DNA of 40,433 nucleotides from an uncultured Collinsella sp. (GCA_900541195.1 UQIY01000018.1:1-40433), one strand, 5' to 3'. Positions 8,023 through 17,682 are shown, numbered from the stretch's first letter. Notes: generated from the sequence alone by a model not told the origin. Translations and numbers: made by a program.

Positions 8023-9369
8023 GTGCCAAAAAAGAGTGAGAGCACGGGTACTGGGCTGGAATCCTACGTTGCAAAGCTCATGGGCAACGGCTCAAACAGG
8101 ACTTCGGTAACCGAGGACGAGATTCAGGTCGCCCTGAAGGATATCGATGTGTCTGACGAGCAGCTCAACGCGGTGTATTCCGCGCTGCGCAACAGCGGCA
8201 TCCAGATTATCTCCGCGAGCGGAAACGACGACGCCCCCATGGACGTCGACGATGACGATAACGATAGCGATACCGACGATTTCGATGACGACGAGCACGA
8301 TTCCGGCTCGCTCGACGATCATGAGCTTAAGATGGCCCGTCAGGCCGATGCCGAGATGGGTTCTTCCAAGAGCAAGAAGAAGCGCACCGTGCGCACGTCC
8401 CGTTCGCGTTCGCGCGTGCGTGGCATCGATGCCTCCACGGTGATGCTGACCGGCGACCCGGTTCGTATGTACCTTAAGGAGATCGGTAAGGTCGACCTGC
8501 TGACCGCTTCCGAAGAGGTCGATCTGGCCATGAAGATCGAGGCCGGCCTTGACGCCACCGAGAAGCTCGAGGCCGCCGAGGCGGGCGAGATCGAGCTTAC
8601 CCGCGCCGAGATGCGTCGCCTGACCCGTATCGAGAACGTCGGTCTCGAGGCCAAGCAGGCGCTCATCAGCGCCAACCTGCGTCTGGTCGTCTCCATCGCC
8701 AAGCGCTACGTCGGTCGCGGCATGCTGTTCCTGGATCTGATCCAGGAGGGCAACCTCGGTCTGATCCGCGCCGTCGAGAAGTTCGACTACCAGAAGGGCT
8801 TTAAGTTCTCCACGTACGCCACGTGGTGGATCCGTCAGGCCATCACGCGTGCGATTGCCGACCAGGCCCGTACCATCCGTATTCCCGTGCACATGGTCGA
8901 GACCATCAACAAACTCGTCCGCGTGCAGCGCCAGCTTCTCCAGGACCTGGGTCGCGACCCGACCCCCGAGGAGATCGGTGCCGAGATGGACATGAGTGCC
9001 GATCGCGTCCGCGAGATCCAGAAGATTTCGCAGGAGCCCGTGTCGCTCGAGACCCCTATCGGCGAGGAAGAGGATTCCCAGCTGGGCGACTTTATCGAGG
9101 ACTCCCAGGCTATCGTTCCGCCCGATGCCGCCAGCTTCTCCATGCTGCAGGAGCAGCTCACCCAGGTGCTCGATTCGCTTGCCGATCGCGAGCGCAAGGT
9201 TATCGAGCTGCGCTTTGGCCTTGTCGACGGACATCCCCGTACGCTCGAGGAAGTCGGCCGCGAGTTTGGCGTCACGCGCGAGCGTATCCGCCAGATCGAG
9301 TCCAAGACCCTGGCCAAGCTCCGCCACCCCAGCCGCAGTAGCAAGCTGAAGGACTATATTGAGTCTTAA
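8023..9369 (+). CDS. rpoD: Primary RNA polymerase sigma factor (RpoD/SigA)
   Basis: Housekeeping sigma-70. I place the start at GTG 8023 (MPKKSEST..., 448 residues) because AAGGGAG at 8011-8017 is an ideal Shine-Dalgarno 5 nt before it; an in-frame ATG at 8008 would put that element inside the gene. Region 1.1 spans about residues 10-65. It is followed by an unusually acidic Asp-rich stretch (about 68-90), then a basic Lys/Arg/Ser segment (KSKKKRTVRTSRSRSR). Region 1.2 (DPVRMYLKEIGKVDLL), region 2 (NLRLVVSIAKRYVGRGMLFL, FSTYATWWIRQAITRA), region 3 (IRIPVHMVETINKLVRVQR) and region 4 (ELRFGLVDG, LEEVGREFGVTRERIRQIE) are all intact. It follows dnaG, as in the classical macromolecular-synthesis operon, but rpsU is absent. 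Confidence 0.97.
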   Translation: MPKKSESTGTGLESYVAKLMGNGSNRTSVTEDEIQVALKDIDVSDEQLNAVYSALRNSGIQIISASGNDDAPMDVDDDDNDSDTDDFDDDEHDSGSLDDHELKMARQADAEMGSSKSKKKRTVRTSRSRSRVRGIDASTVMLTGDPVRMYLKEIGKVDLLTASEEVDLAMKIEAGLDATEKLEAAEAGEIELTRAEMRRLTRIENVGLEAKQALISANLRLVVSIAKRYVGRGMLFLDLIQEGNLGLIRAVEKFDYQKGFKFSTYATWWIRQAITRAIADQARTIRIPVHMVETINKLVRVQRQLLQDLGRDPTPEEIGAEMDMSADRVREIQKISQEPVSLETPIGEEEDSQLGDFIEDSQAIVPPDAASFSMLQEQLTQVLDSLADRERKVIELRFGLVDGHPRTLEEVGREFGVTRERIRQIESKTLAKLRHPSRSSKLKDYIES

Positions 9370-9382
9370 CCTCGCAAGCAAG

Positions 9383-9417
9383 AAGCGCCCTCAAGCACAT
9401 CCGTTTGGGGGCGCTTT
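9383..9417 (+). terminator. Rho-independent terminator after rpoD
   Basis: 12-bp stem (9383-9394 with 9405-9416, one G-T wobble) around a 10-nt loop, starting AAGCGCCC and ending GGGCGCTT. Only a short T run follows. It lies 13 bp after the rpoD stop and closes the infB-rpoD transcript. Confidence 0.75.
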
Positions 9418-9422
9418 CATGC

Positions 9423-9448
9423 AGTCATTGGGGACGTCCGCAATGACT
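9423..9448. repeat. Intergenic 26-bp palindrome with GGGGAC core
   Basis: AGTCATTG (9423-9430) and CAATGACT (9441-9448) flank GGGACGTCCG. The whole 26 bp is self-complementary except one central pair. It lies between the rpoD terminator and the tRNA promoter. The GGGGAC core also occurs in the palindromes near 29612, 32715 and 40394, so it may belong to the same class of dispersed repeat. Confidence 0.6.
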
Positions 9449-9474
9449 AGTCGGAAAAATTCTCAAAAAAGTTC

Positions 9475-9502
9475 TTGCCCTAAGCTGATTCGTCCGTATA
9501 AT
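9475..9502 (+). promoter_or_regulatory. Promoter of tRNA-Asn
   Basis: TTGCCC (9475-9480), a 16-bp spacer, then a perfect TATAAT (9497-9502), about 30 bp before the mature tRNA. This is the best sigma-70 consensus match in the window. Confidence 0.75.
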
Positions 9503-9532
9503 TAACTTCGTTGCTTGAGAGCACACACCTAT

Positions 9533-9607
9533 TCCTCGGTAGCTCAATGGTAGAGCACGCGGCTGTTAACCGCGCTGTTGTAGGTTCGAGTCCTACCCGG
9601 GGAGCCA
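9533..9607 (+). tRNA. tRNA-Asn (anticodon GTT)
   Basis: 75-nt cloverleaf with encoded CCA. The acceptor stem is TCCTCGG/CCGGGGA (one T-G wobble), the D-arm AGCTCAATGGTAGAGC, the anticodon arm CGCGG-CTGTTAA-CCGCG with GTT at 9565-9567, and the T-arm GTAGG-TTCGAGT-CCTAC. The discriminator base is G and CCA follows at 9605-9607. It has its own promoter and terminator and stands alone between two protein operons. Confidence 0.97.
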
Positions 9608-9615
9608 GGTTGTAA

Positions 9616-9644
9616 AACCCGTCGCTTATGCGGCGGGTTTTTTT
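9616..9644 (+). terminator. Rho-independent terminator after tRNA-Asn
   Basis: AACCCGTCGC and GCGGCGGGTT form a 10-bp stem (one wobble) around TTAT, followed by a run of seven T residues. It begins 9 nt after the CCA end. Confidence 0.9.
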
Positions 9645-9740
9645 CATGCCGCGATCGCATGTGGCGAACGTTACCGTATCAACATTTCGTGTCGAGGATG
9701 TAATCGCGAACCCCGCCACCTCAACATGGCGCACTCGTTG

Positions 9741-9746
9741 TAAACT
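9741..9746 (+). promoter_or_regulatory. Candidate -10 element before the asp23-like gene
   Basis: TAAACT, preceded by CGTTG, lies about 57 bp before the asp23-like start in an intergenic region that needs a promoter, since the tRNA terminator is upstream. No clear -35 is visible. The same hexamer occurs at 15195. Confidence 0.35.
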
Positions 9747-9802
9747 ATTGGAATGATTGCTCCCACGAGATGGTGCCGTGAGCACCAGATAAGGAGATTC
9801 TT

Positions 9803-10159
9803 GTGTCTGAGACCATTAACGGCAGCCTGAGCGTCTCGAACGACGTTATTGCCGATATTGCCGGTTATGCCGCGATGACGTGCTATGGCGTCGTCGGTAT
9901 GGCCGAACAGCTCCAGGGCGCCGAGAGCGTGCGCCTGCTTGCCGGTCAGCGCCTCCGCAAGGGCGTGCTTGTCTCCGCCGACGAGAACGGCCTTACGGTC
10001 GATCTTCACGTCGTGCTCGAGAACGGCGTCAACATGAAGTCCGTCTGCCACAATCTTTCGAGCTCTGTTGCCTTCACCCTGCAGGAGATCGCCCAGATCG
10101 ATCCCGCCAGCCTTAAGATCGGCATCCACATCGACGCGCTCAAGAGCCGTCTGAACTAG
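9803..10159 (+). CDS. Asp23/Gls24 (DUF322) family protein, YloU-like
   Basis: 118-residue protein of the alkaline-shock/Gls24 family. The characteristic beginning is visible (GSLSVSNDVIADIAGYAAMTCYGVVGM), then an LRKGVLV strand and the DLHVVLENGVNMKSVCHNL block of the family core. No signal peptide or membrane helix is seen, so it is probably cytosolic. The GTG start is supported by AAGGAG at 9791-9796. It is followed 27 bp later by fakA, matching the yloU-yloV pair of Bacillus and the genetic link between Asp23-type proteins and fatty-acid kinase. Its molecular role is unknown; a link to lipid or envelope homeostasis is inferred from context. Confidence 0.88.
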   Translation: MSETINGSLSVSNDVIADIAGYAAMTCYGVVGMAEQLQGAESVRLLAGQRLRKGVLVSADENGLTVDLHVVLENGVNMKSVCHNLSSSVAFTLQEIAQIDPASLKIGIHIDALKSRLN

Positions 10160-10186
10160 CATCCGAAAACGGAGATTCAAATACCC

Positions 10187-11848
10187 ATGATTGCAAAGAC
10201 CATTCGCACCTGTTTTCCGATCGCTGCGGCTGCCGTTTCCGACAAGGCCGAGGAGATCAACAAGCTCAACGTCTTCCCCGTACCCGACGGCGATACCGGC
10301 ACCAACATGTCACTCACGCTCGCCTCGGTGACCAAGGAGCTTTCCGCCCTTCCCGCCGATGCCGATATGGAGGCCATCGCCGGCGCCATCACCCACGGCT
10401 CCCTGATGGGCGCCCGCGGCAACTCCGGCGTCATCACCTCGCAGATTCTGCGCGGCGTGGCCGAGGGTCTCATTTCTGCCGATGAGCCTATCACGTCCGC
10501 CAACATCGCCTTCGCCTTCCGTCGCGCCGTCAAGGTCGCCTTCCAGGCCGTCCGCAAGCCCATCGAGGGCACGATTCTCACGGTCCTGCGCGATGTCTCG
10601 ACCAAGGCTGACGAGTGCGAAAAGAAGAAGTTCTCGGCCGAGGACGCGCTCGATGCCATCGTCGTCGAGGCCTACCAGTCCGTCGCCCGCACGCCCGATC
10701 TGCTGCCCGTTCTGAAGGAGAACGGCGTGGTCGACTCCGGCGCCTTTGGCTTTGCCATCTTCCTTGAGAACTTTGTTGCCGCCGCGCTTGGCCGCAGCAC
10801 CGTTGTCGAGGATTTTTCCGCCACGTTTGATTCCGCTGGCTCTGCCCGCGACGCGGCCCTTGGTCGCGTTGAGATCGAGGCCAACGACGACTGGGAGGGC
10901 TCTGAGTTCCGCTACTGCAACGAGTTCCTCTTTAAGGCCGACGCCCCGTTTGACGAGGACGAGTGCCTTAGGTTCCTGGGCTCCATGGGCGACTGCGAGC
11001 TGCTCGTGGGTGCCTACCCCGATTACAAGATCCACGTGCACTCCAACACCCCCAACCTGGTGCTCGAACACATGCTGCAGCTCGGTCAGATCTACGAGGT
11101 CTTTATCCACAACATGGAGATGGAGGCCCACGACCGTACCGCCAAGATCCACGAGGACCAGGAAAAGGCGGCCGAGCCCGCCAAGGCGTTGGGCTTTGTC
11201 GCCGTTGCCGCCGGTTCGGGTGAGGCCGACATCCTCAAGTCCCTCGGCGTTGACGTGATCGTCTCGGGTGGCCAGACCATGAACCCCTCAACCGCTGACC
11301 TGCTGGGCGCGGTGGACCAGGTCAACGCGACCTCGGTCATCATCCTGCCCAATAACGGCAACATCCGTATGGCTGCCGAGGCTGCCGCTTCTGCCTGCAC
11401 CGACAAGAAGGTCGCCGTCGTTCCCACCAAGACCGTCCCGCAGGCGTTCTCCGCGCTGTTTGCGGTCCTGCCCGATTCCGAGCTTGAGGACGCCGTTGCC
11501 GCCATGACTGACGCCATCAGCGAGGTTCGCGATGGCGAAGTCACCCGTGCCGTGCGCGATTCCAGCGCCTCTGACGGCTCTCCGATTCACTCCGGTGACG
11601 TCATGGGTATCATTGCCGGCTCCATCGACGTGGTCGGCTCCGATGTGAAGCAGGTCACGCTCGACTGCATCAACCGCATGCAGGAGGAAGAGGAGGGCGA
11701 CGCGCTGACGATTCTGGCCGGCGAGGAGCTGTCCGATGAGGCCTTCCAGGAGATCGTCGACGCCATTGAGGAGGCACAGCCCGATCTGGAGATCGACGCC
11801 CATCGTGGCGAGCAGCCGCTCTATCCCGTGATCTTCTCGATCGAGTAG
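10187..11848 (+). CDS. fakA: Fatty acid kinase catalytic subunit FakA (DAK2/YloV)
   Basis: 553-residue DAK2-domain protein that, with a FakB binding protein, phosphorylates fatty acids to acyl-phosphate. The N-terminal nucleotide-binding DAK2 domain shows LNVFPVPDGDTGTNMSLTL (Mg-coordinating Asp residues, about 29-47), GSLMGARGNSGVI, and KPIEGTILTVLRD. The C-terminal half carries GGQTMNPSTADLL and IILPNNGNIRMAAEAA, a block also found in Staphylococcus FakA. The ending EQPLYPVIFSIE is likewise family-typical. The Shine-Dalgarno GGAG lies 12 nt before the ATG, longer than ideal. No fakB is present here. The gene is a few kb from plsX and acpP, which consume or interconvert acyl-phosphate. Confidence 0.93.
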   Translation: MIAKTIRTCFPIAAAAVSDKAEEINKLNVFPVPDGDTGTNMSLTLASVTKELSALPADADMEAIAGAITHGSLMGARGNSGVITSQILRGVAEGLISADEPITSANIAFAFRRAVKVAFQAVRKPIEGTILTVLRDVSTKADECEKKKFSAEDALDAIVVEAYQSVARTPDLLPVLKENGVVDSGAFGFAIFLENFVAAALGRSTVVEDFSATFDSAGSARDAALGRVEIEANDDWEGSEFRYCNEFLFKADAPFDEDECLRFLGSMGDCELLVGAYPDYKIHVHSNTPNLVLEHMLQLGQIYEVFIHNMEMEAHDRTAKIHEDQEKAAEPAKALGFVAVAAGSGEADILKSLGVDVIVSGGQTMNPSTADLLGAVDQVNATSVIILPNNGNIRMAAEAAASACTDKKVAVVPTKTVPQAFSALFAVLPDSELEDAVAAMTDAISEVRDGEVTRAVRDSSASDGSPIHSGDVMGIIAGSIDVVGSDVKQVTLDCINRMQEEEEGDALTILAGEELSDEAFQEIVDAIEEAQPDLEIDAHRGEQPLYPVIFSIE

Positions 11849-11858
11849 GCATCTGCCC

Positions 11859-14032
<2,174 letters not shown>

Positions 14033-14036
<4 letters not shown>

Positions 14037-14677
14037 GAATCATCGGCGGTGAATGGCGCGGCCGTAAGATCGAAGAGCCGCGCGGGCGCGATGTTACCCG
14101 TCCCACGACCGATCGCGTGCGCGAGGCATGTGCATCCATGGTCATGTCGGCGTTCGATTTCGATTTGGACGAGGTCCGCGTGCTGGATGCCTTTGGCGGC
14201 TCCGGTGCCCTGGGAATCGAGATGCTCTCGCGTGGCGCCCGCTCGCTCACCACGTTCGAGATCGATCGCAATGCCGCCCGTCTGATCACCAAGAATATCG
14301 AGTCGCTGTGCCGCGACCGCTCGCGCTGGCGTGTCGTTACCGGCGATGTGCTGGCGAGTGCCTCGCGCGGTCGCGTGCCGGGTGGTCCTTTTGATCTGGT
14401 CCTGCTCGATCCGCCGTATGCCTTTGGCGCCGAGCCGGTCGAGGAGCTGCTGCAGAATCTTTCCCAGCAGGGATTGCTGGCACCCGGGGCCTTTGCCCTG
14501 TTTGAGCATGCCGCATCCGATGCGGGCGCTCATCCAGCTGGTTTTGAGACCGTGCGGGAGAAGCGTTACGGCATTACCTCGGTTGATTTGCTGCGCTGCG
14601 CCGCCGAGGACGAGAACGACCATGCTGACGAGAACGAAAATGACGAGGATGCGCCTTCGGAGGACACCCATGAATGA
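14033..14677 (+). CDS. rsmD: 16S rRNA (guanine(966)-N2)-methyltransferase RsmD
   Basis: 214-residue SAM-dependent methyltransferase modifying G966 of 16S rRNA. MRIIGGEWRGRKI and RPTTDRVREA are the RsmD N-terminal signature. VLDAFGGSGALGIEMLSRGA is the SAM-binding loop (about residues 52-71) and LVLLDPPYAFG is the N/D-PPY catalytic motif (about 122-132). Unusually, the protein ends in a ~25-residue acidic tail (EDENDHADENENDEDAPSE) beyond the normal fold. The DNA encoding that tail also contains the Shine-Dalgarno of coaD. It overlaps recG by 4 bp and coaD by 8 bp; the rsmD-coaD pairing is widespread. Confidence 0.94.
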
Positions 14678-15167
14678 CACTATCAACCGCGTGATCGTCC
14701 CGGGCACCTTCGATCCCATCACCTTTGGCCATATCGACGTAATTCGCCGAGCCCGCCGCATCTTTCCCAGCGTGATCGTTGCCGTGGCCGAATCGCAGGG
14801 TAAAAACGGCGTGGGTACCACCTTTATGCTCGACGAGCGCGTGGCGCTGGCCCGCGAGGCCCTCGGCGATTTGGACGGCATCGAGGTACTGCCTTTCACC
14901 GGCCTGCTGGTCGACTTTGCACGTGAACAGGGGGCAGGTGCCGTCGTTAAGGGTCTGCGCGCCATGACCGACTTTGAGTACGAGTTGCAGCAGGCCGACC
15001 TCAACTATCGCCTGGATAGCGAGCTGGAGTCCATCTTTGTCATGAGTGCTCCGCAGTACGGCTATATCTCGAGTTCGGTGGTGCGCCAGATCGCGTCGCT
15101 TGGCAGCGACGTGTCGACGTTTGTGCCGCCCAACGTGGTCGAAGCACTCAAACATCGCTTTTCGTGA
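14670..15167 (+). CDS. coaD: Phosphopantetheine adenylyltransferase
   Basis: 165-residue enzyme transferring AMP from ATP to 4'-phosphopantetheine in CoA synthesis. VPGTFDPITFGHIDVIRRA holds the T/HxGH nucleotidyltransferase motif near the N-terminus. KGLRAMTDFEYELQQADLNY and YGYISSSVVRQIASLGSDV are family blocks, the latter with the ISSS/R motif. The start is set by ATG 14670 with GGAGG 6 nt upstream; a longer frame extending back to 14331 lies in the shadow of rsmD and is rejected. The product feeds acyl-carrier-protein phosphopantetheinylation, and acpP lies downstream in the same cluster. Confidence 0.96.
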   Translation: MNDTINRVIVPGTFDPITFGHIDVIRRARRIFPSVIVAVAESQGKNGVGTTFMLDERVALAREALGDLDGIEVLPFTGLLVDFAREQGAGAVVKGLRAMTDFEYELQQADLNYRLDSELESIFVMSAPQYGYISSSVVRQIASLGSDVSTFVPPNVVEALKHRFS

Positions 15168-15189
15168 CGTTTTTTATTGCCTGGTGGCA

Positions 15190-15200
15190 TGTGGTAAACT
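15190..15200 (+). promoter_or_regulatory. Candidate extended -10 promoter after coaD
   Basis: TGTGGTAAACT, with TG-n then TAAACT at 15195-15200. The T-rich stretch at 15170-15178 occupies the -35 position but does not match TTGACA. It lies 36-46 bp before the SepIVA-like start and probably drives the coiled-coil gene and DUF177. Confidence 0.45.
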
Positions 15201-15235
15201 AACACGATGATATGTTACCTATGAAAGGAGACCGG

Positions 15236-15733
15236 ATGCCGGGCGAGAATTTTCCTGGCGACAGGATCGTGAGTCTTGTCGACGAGCTCGAGGGGCTCAT
15301 CGAAGAGGCTAAGACGCCGTTCGGCAAGAACGCCCAGATGAAGGTTATCGACGCCGACGTCTTCTTTAACATCCTCGATGAGATCCGCATGAGCTATCCC
15401 GAGGAGTGGCAGAAGTCCCGCCGTATCCTCAAAGAGCGCGAGGAGCTTATGGCCTCCGCCGCCGCTCAGGCCGATTCCATCATTGCCGATGCTCAGCAGC
15501 AGGCGCTCACCATTGCCGGTGAGCAGGAGATCGTCCGCTTAGCCCAGCAGCAGGCCGACGACATCCGCGACCGTGCCCAGCAGTACGAGCGCGAGACGCG
15601 TTATGCCGCCGAGGATTACGCCGAGCAGGTCTTTACGCACCTCGAGGAGAACCTTAAGAGTCTGACCGGCACCGTCACTCGTTGCCGTCAGCAGCTCAAC
15701 GAGGGCGCCGCCCAGCAGAACGGTCAGTGGTAA
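15236..15733 (+). CDS. DivIVA/SepIVA-like coiled-coil protein
   Basis: 165-residue soluble protein with no signal peptide. The first ~60 residues (RIVSLVDELEGLIEEAKTPF, KVIDADVFFNILDEIRMSYPEEW) look like a short DivIVA-type N-terminal module. The remainder (about 65-150) is an uninterrupted Ala/Gln/Glu-rich helix predicted as coiled coil (KEREELMASAAAQADSIIAD onward), resembling ATP-synthase-b/SepIVA stalks. The ATG at 15236 has AAAGGAG 5-6 nt upstream and is preferred over an in-frame ATG 24 bp earlier. Position between coaD and DUF177/rpmF/rnc recalls the mycobacterial septum factor SepIVA, which sits next to DUF177 and rnc. That homology is inferred from architecture and synteny, not alignment. 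A role in septum or envelope organisation is plausible. Confidence 0.7.
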   Translation: MPGENFPGDRIVSLVDELEGLIEEAKTPFGKNAQMKVIDADVFFNILDEIRMSYPEEWQKSRRILKEREELMASAAAQADSIIADAQQQALTIAGEQEIVRLAQQQADDIRDRAQQYERETRYAAEDYAEQVFTHLEENLKSLTGTVTRCRQQLNEGAAQQNGQW

Positions 15734-16287
15734 TGGCTGAGTTCCCGAGCGTAACCGTCGATCTTTCCGAGCAGCTCGAGTTTCCCGGAGACTCTTATCC
15801 GCTGACCGGCAAGGTCGATGTCGCCACCTACACGGTGGGCGAGAAGGAGTACCAGCTGCAGGACGGCATTTCCTACGACGTGGTCTTTACCAACGCCGGT
15901 ACCGGTGTTCTGCTTTCGGGCATGGTCCGCGCTCACGCCACCGGCGAGTGCGATCGCTGCCTGGAGCCCGCATCGTTTGATATCGCAGGCGAGATCGAGG
16001 AGTTCTACCTCTTTAACGAGCCCGAGGACCCCGAGGCCTACGAAGACGGCTACGAGTTGCTGGGCGAGGATCGCATTGTCGATCTGGGCGAGCCCATCAA
16101 CGACGCGGTCGTCATGGACACGCCGTTCGTTGTCCTGTGCAAGCCCGATTGCCGCGGCCTTTGCCCCACCTGCGGCATCAATCTCAACGTCGAGCAATGT
16201 GATTGCGCCGCCAAGGCGGAGGCCGAATGGGCCGCTGCCACGGAAAATCCATTTGCAGCATTGAAGAATCTCAAGCTTGACGAGTAA
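15733..16287 (+). CDS. DUF177 (YceD-like) protein with Cys motif
   Basis: 184-residue YceD/DUF177 protein, the family routinely encoded immediately before rpmF. The ECDRCLEP motif (about residues 75-82) and a C-terminal CKPDCRGLCPTCGINLN plus CDC cluster (about 136-156) are the DUF177 signature and probably bind zinc. The middle is acidic. In E. coli and plants YceD homologues have been linked to 23S rRNA accumulation; the role here is inferred from family. Its ATG overlaps the preceding stop by one base (TAATG), so it should be coupled to the SepIVA-like gene. A separate promoter precedes rpmF. Confidence 0.88.
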   Translation: MAEFPSVTVDLSEQLEFPGDSYPLTGKVDVATYTVGEKEYQLQDGISYDVVFTNAGTGVLLSGMVRAHATGECDRCLEPASFDIAGEIEEFYLFNEPEDPEAYEDGYELLGEDRIVDLGEPINDAVVMDTPFVVLCKPDCRGLCPTCGINLNVEQCDCAAKAEAEWAAATENPFAALKNLKLDE

Positions 16288-16290
16288 AAC

Positions 16291-16301
16291 TGTGGTAGTA
16301 T
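16291..16301 (+). promoter_or_regulatory. Candidate extended -10 promoter of rpmF
   Basis: TGTGGTAGTAT, with TAGTAT at 16296-16301 preceded by TG-n, just after the DUF177 stop and about 50 bp before rpmF. A TTGACG at 16277-16282 is too close (13 bp) to act as a normal -35. The element closely matches the one at 15190. Confidence 0.45.
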
Positions 16302-16351
16302 CGCTACTTGCGCGTAATCGCCACACTGGATAGTTCATAAGGAAGGTCTCT

Positions 16352-16531
16352 ATGCCCGTACCTAAACAAAAGCAGGGTCGTATCCGCACCCATACCCGTC
16401 GTTCCGCCAACATGAAGATCTCGGCTGCGGCTCAGTCCACGTGCCCCCGTTGCGGCGCTGTTAAGCTCCCGCACCACGTGTGCCCCAGCTGCGGTTTCTA
16501 CAAGGACCGCGAGGTTATCGTTACCGAGTAA
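16352..16531 (+). CDS. rpmF: 50S ribosomal protein L32
   Basis: 59-residue zinc-ribbon ribosomal protein. The basic N-terminus MPVPKQKQGRIRTHTRR is typical of L32. Two Cys pairs, CPRCG and CPSCG, about 15 residues apart form the zinc ribbon, so this is the C+ (zinc-binding) paralogue type. GGAAGG lies 5 nt before the ATG at 16352. The DUF177-rpmF-plsX order is strongly conserved. A hairpin with a T run follows (16572), so part of its transcription probably ends before plsX. Confidence 0.96.
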   Translation: MPVPKQKQGRIRTHTRRSANMKISAAAQSTCPRCGAVKLPHHVCPSCGFYKDREVIVTE

Positions 16532-16554
16532 CTGTATACTCTGGATACGATGCC

Positions 16555-16568
16555 GTTCCAACTGGAAC
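16555..16568. promoter_or_regulatory. Small palindrome downstream of a TATACT box, before plsX
   Basis: GTTCCA-AC-TGGAAC, a perfect 6+6 inverted repeat, starts 15 bp after TATACT (16535-16540), a reasonable -10. It could be an operator at a plsX promoter. No regulator for it is recognised, and short palindromes occur by chance. Confidence 0.3.
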
Positions 16569-16571
16569 CAC

Positions 16572-16601
16572 AATGGCCGGCTCAATGAGTCGGCCATTTT
16601 T
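16572..16601 (+). terminator. Terminator/attenuator between rpmF and plsX
   Basis: AATGGCCG pairs with CGGCCATT, extendable inward by several pairs with one wobble, followed by five T residues. It lies 41 bp after rpmF and 19 bp before plsX, so it likely reduces read-through from the ribosomal-protein transcript into the lipid genes. Confidence 0.75.
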
Positions 16602-16619
16602 GTATAAGGAGCATATGAA

Positions 16620-17639
16620 ATGAGTAACGTTCGCGTTTGTGTAGACGTTGTGGGCGGAGACGAGAGGCCCCAGGTTGTCCTCGACGGTATCGAGGCTGCG
16701 CTCGAGGCAGATTCCGAGATCGAGATTTTGGCCGTCGGTCCCGCCGAAATCGTCAACCCCTTTGCCGCAGCGCATGCCCGCGTGGAGGCTCTGGAGGCCC
16801 CCGATGTCATCAGCATGGAGGACGATCCCATCCGCGCCGTGATGACTAAGCGCAAGTCCTCGATCGTGCTTGCATGCCGTGCCATTAAGAAGGGCAATGC
16901 GGACGCGTTTTTCTCGGCCGGCTCGACCGGTGCCATGACCGCTGCCGCCACGGCCTACGTCACGCCGTTTCGGTATTTGGCAGAGGGCAAGAAGCAGCCG
17001 GTCCGTCCGTGCTTGACCAACGCACTGCCCAATCGTGCCGGCGGCCTGACGGTGCTGTGCGATATGGGCGCCAATCCCGATGTCACGGTGGACGATATGG
17101 TGCGCTTCGCCCAGATGGGTGCTGCCTATGCCCGCGTGGTTTTGGGCATCGAGCATCCTCGCGTGGGCCTGCTTGCCAACGGCACCGAGGACGAGAAGGG
17201 CTCCAACTTTACCAAGTCGTGCTTCCCGGCCATGAAGGCCGCTGTTCCCGGCTTTGTGGGCAACTGCGAGGGCACCGATCTTACGTCGGGCAATTTTGAC
17301 GTCGTGGTCGCCGACGGCATGTCGGGCAACATTGCGCTCAAGGCCACCGAGGGCGCTGCCAAGTTTTTGCTTCAGGAGCTCAAAGGCGCCTTTATGTCCT
17401 CGCTCGGCACCAAGATCGCCGCACTGCTCATCAAAAAGCAGATGCGCGAGATTAAGGCCAAGCTTTCGGGCGACGCCAAAGGCGGCGCGATCCTGCTGGG
17501 CCTGCGCGGCGTCGTGTTGATCGGCCACGGTGCCACGTCGGTCGAGGCCGTCAAGAACGGTACGCTTGCCGCGGCCCAGGCCGTACGTGCCGGTCTTGTC
17601 CAGGACGTTGCCAATTCCATGGACGGTATCGTTTTATAA
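16620..17639 (+). CDS. plsX: Phosphate acyltransferase PlsX
   Basis: 339-residue peripheral-membrane enzyme that converts acyl-ACP to acyl-phosphate for phospholipid synthesis. The N-terminus VRVCVDVVGGDERPQVVLDGI corresponds to the family's D-x-MGGD-xx-P motif, with Val in place of Met. FFSAGSTGAMTAAAT, LCDMGANPDV, LLANGTEDEKGS and VVADGMSGNIALKATEG are the other PlsX blocks. The C-terminus GVVLIGHGATSVEAVKNG is intact. AAGGAG is 8 nt before the ATG at 16620; an overlapping ATGAAATGA two-codon frame at 16615 is probably incidental. acpP follows after 114 bp; the fab genes often found here (fabD, fabG, fapR) are absent. Confidence 0.95.
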   Translation: MSNVRVCVDVVGGDERPQVVLDGIEAALEADSEIEILAVGPAEIVNPFAAAHARVEALEAPDVISMEDDPIRAVMTKRKSSIVLACRAIKKGNADAFFSAGSTGAMTAAATAYVTPFRYLAEGKKQPVRPCLTNALPNRAGGLTVLCDMGANPDVTVDDMVRFAQMGAAYARVVLGIEHPRVGLLANGTEDEKGSNFTKSCFPAMKAAVPGFVGNCEGTDLTSGNFDVVVADGMSGNIALKATEGAAKFLLQELKGAFMSSLGTKIAALLIKKQMREIKAKLSGDAKGGAILLGLRGVVLIGHGATSVEAVKNGTLAAAQAVRAGLVQDVANSMDGIVL

Positions 17640-17676
17640 GAGCCCCGTTACGTGGCTCAACCTGTACCGTGTGGGG

Positions 17677-17682
17677 TAGAAT
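17677..17682 (+). promoter_or_regulatory. Candidate -10 of acpP promoter
   Basis: TAGAAT preceded by TGTGGGG, about 72 bp before acpP. The predicted start point (about 17689) falls within the dyad at 17681-17710. No good -35 is visible. Confidence 0.4.

Noticed and set aside
8092..9381. 429-codon minus-strand frame antisense to rpoD
   Set aside because: Shadow of rpoD; it has no family motif and runs through the rpoD terminator.
14331..14669. N-terminal extension of coaD back into rsmD
   Set aside because: The extension is rsmD read in another frame. ATG 14670 has a good Shine-Dalgarno and gives the normal 165-residue length.
16615..16623. ATGAAATGA two-codon minicistron before plsX
   Set aside because: It is only 3 nt from the Shine-Dalgarno, while the plsX ATG is 8 nt away; probably accidental.
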